Below are positions 58,687-64,000 of a stretch of DNA of 64,000 nt, piece by piece (positions within the stretch are counted from its first letter, which is position 1; each line of letters starts with the position of its first letter). The notes under the pieces are model-generated. The model had not been told where the DNA came from and searched no databases. It saw only the letters and a program-made list of their open reading frames with translations. A program made the translations under genes and the position numbers. Origin of the DNA: Halopenitus malekzadehii (GTDB taxonomy: Archaea > Halobacteriota > Halobacteria > Halobacteriales > Haloferacaceae); the NCBI RefSeq assembly GCF_900108505.1, contig NZ_FNWU01000001.1:620001-684000 (forward strand). The letters run 5' to 3'.

Positions 58687-60636
58687 ATGGCGAGCAACAA
58701 GATCCTCGGTATCGACCTCGGTACCACGAACTCAGCGTTCGCGGTGATGGAGGGTGGCGACCCGGAGATCATCGCGAACGCCGAAGGCGACCGGACGACG
58801 CCGTCGATCGTCGCGTTTTCCGACGACGGCGAGCGGCTGGTCGGCAAACCCGCCAAGAACCAGGCGATTCAGAACCCCGACCGAACGATCCAGTCCATCA
58901 AGCGGCACATGGGCGAGGAGGACTACACCGTCGAGATAGAGGGCGAGGAATACACGCCCGAGCAGGTCTCGGCGATGATCCTCCAGAAGATCAAGCGCGA
59001 CGCCGAGGAGTACCTCGGCGACGACGTCGAAAAGGCGGTCATCACCGTCCCGGCCTACTTCAACGACAAGCAGCGACAGGCGACCAAGGACGCCGGCGAG
59101 ATCGCCGGCTTCGAGGTCGACCGGATCGTCAACGAGCCCACGGCGGCCGCGATGGCCTACGGCCTCGACGACGAGTCCGACCAGACCGTCCTCGTCTACG
59201 ACCTGGGCGGCGGCACCTTCGACGTCTCCATCCTCGACCTGGGCGGCGGCGTCTACGAGGTCGTCGCGACCAACGGAGACAACGACCTCGGCGGCGACGA
59301 CTGGGACGAGGCGATCATCGACCACCTCGCCGAGGAGTTCCAGAACGACCACGGCATCGACCTCCGCGAGGACCGGCAGGCCCTCCAGCGGCTCACCGAA
59401 GCCGCCGAGGAGGCGAAGATCGAGCTGTCGAACAAGAAGGAGACGACGGTCAATCTGCCGTTCATCACGGCGACTGACTCCGGCCCGGTCCACCTCGAGC
59501 AGTCGATCACGCGGGCCACCTTCGAGTCGCTGACCGGTGACCTCCTCGGGCGAACCGTCGGACCGACCGAGCAGGCGCTTGAGGACGCGGGCTACGCGAA
59601 GGACGACATCGACGAGGTCATCCTCGTCGGCGGATCCACCCGGATGCCGCAGGTCCAGGAGAAGGTCGAGGAGCTCGTCGGTCAGGAGCCGAAGAAGAAC
59701 GTCAACCCCGACGAGGCCGTCGCGCTGGGCGCGGCCGTTCAGGGCGGCGTGCTCTCGGGTGACGTCGACGACATCGTCCTGCTCGACGTGACGCCCCTTT
59801 CGCTGGGCATCGAGGTGAAGGGCGGCCTCTTCGAGCGGCTCATCGAGAAGAACACGACGATCCCGACGGAGGCCTCGAAGGTCTTCACGACCGCCGCGGA
59901 CAACCAGACCTCCGTCAACGTCCGCGTCTTCCAGGGCGAACGAGAGATCGCCGAGGAGAACGAGCTGCTGGGCGCCTTCCAGCTCACCGGCATCCCGCCG
60001 GCGCCGGCCGGAACGCCGCAGATCGAGGTCTCGTTCAACATCGACGAGAACGGGATCGTCAACGTCGAGGCCGAGGACCAGGGCTCGGGCAACGCCGAGT
60101 CGATCACCATCGAGGGCGGCGCCGGCCTCTCGGACGAGGAGATCGAGCAGATGCAGGAGGAGGCCGAACAGCACGCCGAGGAGGACGAGCAGCGCCGCGA
60201 GCTGATCGAGGCCCGCAACGAGGCCGAGTCGACGGTTCAGCGCGCGGAGACCCTCATCGACGAGAACGAGGAGGAGGTCGACGACGACGTGATCGCCGAC
60301 ATCGAGGACGCGATGGCGGACGTCGAGGAGGTCCTCGAGGACGAGGACGCCGATATCGACGCGATCGAGTCGGTCACCGAGGACCTCGCCGAGCAGCTCC
60401 AGGAGATCGGCAAGCAGATGTACCAGGAGCAGGCGGCTCAGGCCGGAGCTGCCGGCGGCGCCGGCGCCGCGGGAGCCGGTCCCGGCGGAATGGGCGGCGC
60501 TGGCCCCGGCGGGATGGGCGGTGCGGCCGGTCCCGGCGGCGCGGCCGGCAACGGTGCTGCCGAGCCCGGCGACGACGAGTACGTCGACGCCGACTTCGAG
60601 GACGTGGACGGGGATGAGAGCGAGGACGACGAGTAG
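58687..60636 (+). CDS. dnaK: Hsp70 chaperone DnaK
   Basis: 649 aa. [17 protein letters not shown] (phosphate 1), [14 protein letters not shown] (phosphate 2) and [13 protein letters not shown] (adenosine motif) mark the ATPase domain; [15 protein letters not shown] precedes the peptide-binding domain at about residue 385, followed by the lid ([24 protein letters not shown]). The C-terminal tail is Gly/Met/Ala rich ([13 protein letters not shown]), then [15 protein letters not shown]-type acidic end. TATA-like ACCTTTAACC lies 27-36 nt before the ATG. grpE, normally linked, is not upstream here. dnaJ follows 150 bp downstream. The long antisense open frame is not a gene. Confidence 0.96.
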   Translation: MASNKILGIDLGTTNSAFAVMEGGDPEIIANAEGDRTTPSIVAFSDDGERLVGKPAKNQAIQNPDRTIQSIKRHMGEEDYTVEIEGEEYTPEQVSAMILQKIKRDAEEYLGDDVEKAVITVPAYFNDKQRQATKDAGEIAGFEVDRIVNEPTAAAMAYGLDDESDQTVLVYDLGGGTFDVSILDLGGGVYEVVATNGDNDLGGDDWDEAIIDHLAEEFQNDHGIDLREDRQALQRLTEAAEEAKIELSNKKETTVNLPFITATDSGPVHLEQSITRATFESLTGDLLGRTVGPTEQALEDAGYAKDDIDEVILVGGSTRMPQVQEKVEELVGQEPKKNVNPDEAVALGAAVQGGVLSGDVDDIVLLDVTPLSLGIEVKGGLFERLIEKNTTIPTEASKVFTTAADNQTSVNVRVFQGEREIAEENELLGAFQLTGIPPAPAGTPQIEVSFNIDENGIVNVEAEDQGSGNAESITIEGGAGLSDEEIEQMQEEAEQHAEEDEQRRELIEARNEAESTVQRAETLIDENEEEVDDDVIADIEDAMADVEEVLEDEDADIDAIESVTEDLAEQLQEIGKQMYQEQAAQAGAAGGAGAAGAGPGGMGGAGPGGMGGAAGPGGAAGNGAAEPGDDEYVDADFEDVDGDESEDDE

Positions 60637-60658
60637 TCGTCCTCGGCGACCGGCACAC

Positions 60659-60673
60659 GCCGGCGCTGCCGGC
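60659..60673 (+). terminator. Weak hairpin after dnaK
   Basis: GCCGGC (60659-60664) and GCCGGC (60668-60673) can pair (6-bp, 3-nt loop) 23 nt after the dnaK stop. No T-run follows, so termination is uncertain; read-through into dnaJ is also possible. Confidence 0.25.
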
Positions 60674-60786
60674 TGAACCGACGACACAGGGCGGATCGAT
60701 GCTTTCGGTATCGTTGTGCCGCGTCCTGGGTCACGCTTTTCAAGTAGCCCGACGAATTACGACGCCACAAGACTACCACACCACGT

Positions 60787-61950
60787 ATGAGCGAGGACTT
60801 CTACGACGTACTCGGGGTCTCACGGGACGCCGACGCCGACGACATCAAACAGGCGTATCGAAAGAAGGCGGCCGAATACCATCCCGACGTCAGCGACCAC
60901 GACGACGCCGAGGAGAAGTTCAAGACGATCAAGAAGGCCAAGGAGGTCCTCACCGACGAGGAGACGCGCCGCCAGTACGACCAGCTCGGTCACGATCGGT
61001 TCGTCGAGGCCGAAAAGCGCGGTGCGACCGGATCCGGTGCCGGTGGCGCGGGCGGGGGTGCGGGCGGCCCCTTCGGCGGCGGTGCCGGCGGCGCGGGCGG
61101 CTTCGAGGACATCTTCAACCAGTTCTTCGGCGGTGGCGGCCGCGGTCGCGGCGGCGATCCGAATCGCCCGCGGCAGGGCCAGGACCTCCGGACGGGCGTG
61201 ACGATCGATCTGGAGGAGGCCTTCGAGGGCGTCACCAAGCAGTTCACCGTCACCCGCCCCGAGACGTGTGACACCTGTGACGGCGCCGGCCATCCCCCGG
61301 ACGCGGACGTCTCGACGTGTCGACAGTGCAGCGGCCAGGGACAGGTGACCCAGGTACAACAGACGCCGCTCGGGCGCGTCCAGCAGACGACCACCTGTCC
61401 CCGGTGTGAGGGAACCGGCGAGACCTACAGCGAGCGATGTTCGGACTGCGGCGGCGACGGGGTTGTCCGCAACGAGGCGACGCTGTCGGTCGAGATCCCC
61501 GCGGGGATCCGGTCGGGACAGAGCCTCCGGATGGAGGGCGAGGGCGCGCCCGGCGAGAACGGCGGGCCGAACGGCGATCTCCTCATCGAGGTCGACGTCG
61601 ACGTCGGCGACCGGTTCGAACGCGACGGCGCCGACCTCCACGTCCACGAGGCGGTCTCGTTCCCGCAGGCCGTTTTCGGCGACACGGTGCAGATCGAGGC
61701 CGTCGACGGCACCGTCGAGATGGACGTGCCGGCCGGAACCCAAAGCGGCGAGACGTTCCGGCTCTCCGGCAAGGGAATGCCCCGACTGCGCGGTCGAGGT
61801 CGCGGCGACCTCTACGTCCAGGCGCAGGTCGTCGTCCCCGACTCGCTCAACGACGAGCAGCGTGAGGCGCTCGAGGCGTTCGCCGAGGCCGGCGGCGAGG
61901 AGATCGACGTCGAGCAGGGCTTCTTCGAGAAGCTGAAGCGATCCTTCTGA
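60787..61950 (+). CDS. dnaJ: Chaperone co-factor DnaJ (type I Hsp40)
   Basis: 387 aa. J-domain at 4-65 (DFYDVLGVSRDADADDIKQAYRKKAAEYHPDVSDHDD) with the HPD motif; a Gly-rich region at 75-115; four CxxCxGxG zinc repeats: CDTCDGAG, CRQCSGQG, CPRCEGTG, CSDCGGDG; then the substrate-binding C-terminal domain (IPAGIRSGQSLRMEGEGAPGENGG, in part). It feeds substrates to the adjacent DnaK. AT-rich CGAATTACGACG 30 nt upstream gives its own promoter. Full length. Confidence 0.96.
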   Translation: MSEDFYDVLGVSRDADADDIKQAYRKKAAEYHPDVSDHDDAEEKFKTIKKAKEVLTDEETRRQYDQLGHDRFVEAEKRGATGSGAGGAGGGAGGPFGGGAGGAGGFEDIFNQFFGGGGRGRGGDPNRPRQGQDLRTGVTIDLEEAFEGVTKQFTVTRPETCDTCDGAGHPPDADVSTCRQCSGQGQVTQVQQTPLGRVQQTTTCPRCEGTGETYSERCSDCGGDGVVRNEATLSVEIPAGIRSGQSLRMEGEGAPGENGGPNGDLLIEVDVDVGDRFERDGADLHVHEAVSFPQAVFGDTVQIEAVDGTVEMDVPAGTQSGETFRLSGKGMPRLRGRGRGDLYVQAQVVVPDSLNDEQREALEAFAEAGGEEIDVEQGFFEKLKRSF

Positions 61951-61990
61951 CACCACCCCGATACCGAACGTCCGCACCCTGACGCCGATC

Positions 61991-62045
61991 GTCCGCACCG
62001 CGCTCCCCGCTTGTCCGCACCGCGCTCCCCGCTTGTCCGCACCGC
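61991..62045. repeat. 22-bp tandem repeat after dnaJ
   Basis: Two full copies of a 22-bp unit (GTCCGCACCGCGCTCCCCGC then TT) at 61991-62012 and 62013-62034 plus a partial third. The gap after dnaJ has no gene; TTTTTGAGCC at 62109-62118 is the likely TATA of the next gene. Confidence 0.8.
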
Positions 62046-62138
62046 TCGTTCGTGTCGCTCGTCTCAACCGCCCGTCCCAACCCCCCGTTCGCACCGCTCG
62101 AGAGGGACGTTTTTGAGCCTCTCGGCCGGAGTCGACGT

Positions 62139-62873
62139 ATGGAGACTCTCGCGGACCCGCTCGCCCGTGATCGACGAAGCGACGACCCCGCACTCGTGAC
62201 GCCCGACGGTCGGGAGCGCAGCCGCCACGACCTGATCACGAACGCGTACAAGGCCGGTAACGCGCTCCGTCACGAGGGCGTCCGGCGGGGTGCCGCGGTC
62301 GGAACCGCGCCGGTTCCGGACCTGCCGTTCGTTCTCGCGTTCCTCGGCGCCGGCCTCCTGGGCGCTCGCGTCAGGTTCGACGTGGACGCGAGCCTCGCGT
62401 CCGGCGCGCAAGCGATCGTCGTTCCAGCCGCCGACGTTCCGGACGTCACGGCGGACGCGGGGCCGGGAACGCGCGTGGTCGCCGTCGGGGAGGATCCGGC
62501 AGACCCCACCGTCACCCACTGGGAGGAAACCGTCTGGAGCGAGAATCCGGCGTTCCCGTCGCCGACGATCGAGCCGGCGGATCCGCTGCTGTGCTCGCCC
62601 GGCGGCTATCCCATCACTCACGGCGACGCGATCGACGCCGCGGTCGGCGTCGCTGACCGATACGATCTCGCCCCCGGCCGTCGGGTCGTCCTCCAAGCTT
62701 CGCTCGCGCACCCGGGTGCGGTCGTGGCCGGCGTGCTCGCGCCGCTGTGTGGCGGCGGAGTGACGGTGTTGTCGCGTCCGGATGCCGAGTCCGCGGTCGC
62801 CCCGGAGGACCTGGTCGTAACCGCCGACGGCGACGACCCGAACGCGATCCGCCCTGACGACGTTCGGATCTGA
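62139..62873 (+). CDS. Stand-alone AMP-binding/acyl-CoA-synthetase-like N-terminal half
   Basis: 244 aa from the ATG at 62139, TATA-like TTTTTGAGCC 21-30 nt upstream. It starts METLADPLARDRRSDDPALV and continues TPDGRERSRHDLITNAYKAG, NALRHEGVRRGAAVG, then LPFVLAFLGAGLLGARVRFD, the order of the N-terminal subdomain of adenylate-forming enzymes (open-ended N-terminus, GARV-type strand). But the P-loop SGTTGxPKG and all later motifs are missing; the chain stops after a second subdomain (GGYPITHGDAIDAAVGVADRYDLAPGRRVVLQ, in part). So it is a half-protein, not a frameshift remnant as far as I can see. A binding or partner role is possible. It converges on an acyl-CoA synthetase whose C-terminal part is seen. 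Confidence 0.65.
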   Translation: METLADPLARDRRSDDPALVTPDGRERSRHDLITNAYKAGNALRHEGVRRGAAVGTAPVPDLPFVLAFLGAGLLGARVRFDVDASLASGAQAIVVPAADVPDVTADAGPGTRVVAVGEDPADPTVTHWEETVWSENPAFPSPTIEPADPLLCSPGGYPITHGDAIDAAVGVADRYDLAPGRRVVLQASLAHPGAVVAGVLAPLCGGGVTVLSRPDAESAVAPEDLVVTADGDDPNAIRPDDVRI

Positions 62874-63022
62874 CCGTCCGGGGACGTGCTCGTCTCCCGG
62901 CTCCGTCGCCTGGTTCCCTCTCCCGGTTCCGTCTCTTGGTTCAGTCTCTCGACCCCGCCTTTCGGTTCCGCCTCCCGGCTCCCGCTGCCCATCGTCCATC
63001 GCCCACCGTGGCAAGCGGTGAC

Positions 63023-64000
63023 TCACTGCAGCTCGCGGATCCGCACGATCGCCTCGGGATTCTCGATCGACGAGCGATCGCCCGGGTCCTCCCCGCGGTG
63101 GGCTGCCGCGATGGCGCGGCGAACGACCTTCCCCGACTGCGTCTCGGGGAATTCGGGCACGAATCGGATCGCACGCGGTCGGAAGGGCTTGCCGTGCTGC
63201 TCGCCGACCAGCGCCCGCAGCTCGGAGCGGAGCGCGTCGGTCGGTTCCGCGTCGGGATCGAGGATGACGTAGCAGACGACCGCGGTCCCCGTCGTCTCGT
63301 CGGGAACGCCGATCGCGGCCGCCTGTGTCACCGCGGGATGCTCGACCAGGACGCCTTCGATCTCGGCGGGGCCGACCGTCCGGCCCGCGACGTTCAACGT
63401 GTCGTCGGCGCGACCGTGGAGGAACCAGAACCCGTCCGCGTCGACCTGTGCGAAATCGCCGTGGTTCCACAGGTCCTCCCACCGTGACCAATACTCCGCG
63501 AGGTATCGATCGTCGCCCGACCAGAGGCTCTTGGTCATCGAGGGACAGGAGTCGCGCGCGACCAGGTAGCCCCGCTCGCCGGCCTCCCGAACGGACTCGC
63601 CGGTCTCGTCGACGACGTCCACGCACATCCCGAGACCGGGTCCACCAAGCGTGCACGGTTTCAGCGGCTGGTCGGGCATCGGCATCAGGAAACAGCCGCA
63701 GATCTCGGTCCCGCCGGAGATATTAATGATCGGACACTCGCCGTTCCCCACCGTCTCGTGGAACCAGCGCCAGGACTCCGGATCCCACGGCTCTCCGGTT
63801 GCTCCGAGCAGCCGCAGGCTCGAGAGGTCGTGTCGGTTGACCCAGTCGTCGCCGTGTTCTCGCAACGCCCGGATCGCCGTCGGGGAGACTCCGAAGGTCG
63901 TCACGCCGTGCGTCTCGATCAGCTCCCAGAATCGGTCGGGGTCCGGGTAGTCAGGGGCGCCCTCATAGAGGACGACCGTGCCGCCGAAGGCGTGGTTGCC
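63023..64000 (-). CDS. Acyl-CoA (acetyl-CoA-like) synthetase, 3' part cut by right edge
   Basis: 326 residues are visible; the gene starts outside the window. The visible part begins GNHAFGGTVVLYEGAPDYPDPDRFWELIETHGVTTFGVSPT (in part), the mid-domain of acetyl-CoA-synthetase-type ligases, then GGTEICGCF (ATP-site), SRWEDLWNHGDFAQVDADGFWFLHGRADDTLNVAGRTVGPAEIE (GD and GR..D hinge region, in part) and the C-terminal ETQSGKVVRRAI with the catalytic Lys of PxTxSGK. It adenylates a carboxylic acid and loads CoA. GTG codons at 63902-63904 are internal. The substrate (acetate, propionate or longer) is not shown. Confidence 0.88.
   Translation of the reverse strand, partial: GNHAFGGTVVLYEGAPDYPDPDRFWELIETHGVTTFGVSPTAIRALREHGDDWVNRHDLSSLRLLGATGEPWDPESWRWFHETVGNGECPIINISGGTEICGCFLMPMPDQPLKPCTLGGPGLGMCVDVVDETGESVREAGERGYLVARDSCPSMTKSLWSGDDRYLAEYWSRWEDLWNHGDFAQVDADGFWFLHGRADDTLNVAGRTVGPAEIEGVLVEHPAVTQAAAIGVPDETTGTAVVCYVILDPDAEPTDALRSELRALVGEQHGKPFRPRAIRFVPEFPETQSGKVVRRAIAAAHRGEDPGDRSSIENPEAIVRIRELQ

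Noticed and set aside
58732-60687. 651-residue open frame antisense to dnaK
   Set aside because: High-GC codon structure of dnaK leaves the opposite frame open; the translation is repetitive (Leu/Val/Asp/Arg) with no domain.

Overview
The window is chromosomal DNA of a haloarchaeon. It is GC-rich, its proteins are acidic and their linkers rich in Asp and Glu. Most genes start without a leader, with a TATA-like box about 25-30 nt before the ATG or GTG. It carries archaeal marker genes: a diphthine synthase, SRP19, GAR1, a geranylgeranylglyceryl phosphate synthase, a PGF-CTERM-anchored lipoprotein-like protein and a PurN-PurH fusion. The overall flavour is Halorubrum-like, but that is an impression and no 16S rRNA is present. 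I found no rRNA, tRNA or CRISPR array.

Layout, left part. 0-1.6 kb is the end of a cobalamin cluster (cbiE, cbiX). 1.7-10.6 kb holds an MFS transporter and purine genes (purB divergent from purNH, then purK and purE), with an Agl23-like membrane glycosyltransferase between them. 10.8-21.3 kb is an eleven-gene Nuo/complex I operon (nuoA, B, CD, H, I, J1, J2, K, L, M, N) with no NADH-input subunits. 21.4-25.5 kb holds a TrkA-N/DHH phosphoesterase, a winged-helix regulator, an NRDE/TANGO2 protein, a monothiol glutaredoxin and a conserved unknown. 25.7-27.2 kb is a tightly overlapping srp19-gar1-presenilin-homologue operon. 27.3-31.0 kb is a divergent btuF / btuCD vitamin B12 uptake locus sharing one palindromic TATA element.

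Middle part. 31.0-34.4 kb is accessory in character: a two-gene HTH/unknown cassette, a DtxR-type regulator, GGGP synthase and a frameshifted carboxymuconolactone-decarboxylase-like gene. 34.6-39.8 kb holds topA, a threonine-synthase-like protein without the PLP lysine, and dph5. 39.8-41.3 kb is a solitary IS1341-type element (tnpB with terminal hairpins and a candidate omega RNA). 41.4-44.4 kb holds two large acidic haloarchaeal proteins: a coiled-coil zinc-finger protein, and a protein with a RecA-like but apparently P-loop-less C-terminus.

Right part. 44.8-48.3 kb is a nucleotide-sugar cluster (UDP-sulfoquinovose-synthase-like protein plus two epimerases). It is followed by a vapBC pair with a damaged toxin, a TrmB-family regulator, a 40-residue small protein, a Usp protein, dph6, and a sugar nucleotidyltransferase at 51.9-52.8 kb. 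The rest contains a zinc-ribbon regulator, a 7TM histidine kinase, hpt, two membrane proteins, a NUDIX hydrolase, an S10-like protein, dnaK-dnaJ, a stand-alone adenylation-type half-protein and the end of an acyl-CoA synthetase.

How genes relate. The most interesting regulatory signal is a set of equally spaced palindromes: GTTACTC-N7-GAGTAAC before the sulfoquinovose-synthase-like gene and over the start of the 40-aa gene, and a related TTATTC-N7-GAATAA before the coiled-coil gene. The first two match the TACT-N8-GAGTA pattern reported for Halobacterium TrmB, and a TrmB-family gene lies between and beside them. Short tandem repeats of about 12-26 bp are common between genes throughout the window.
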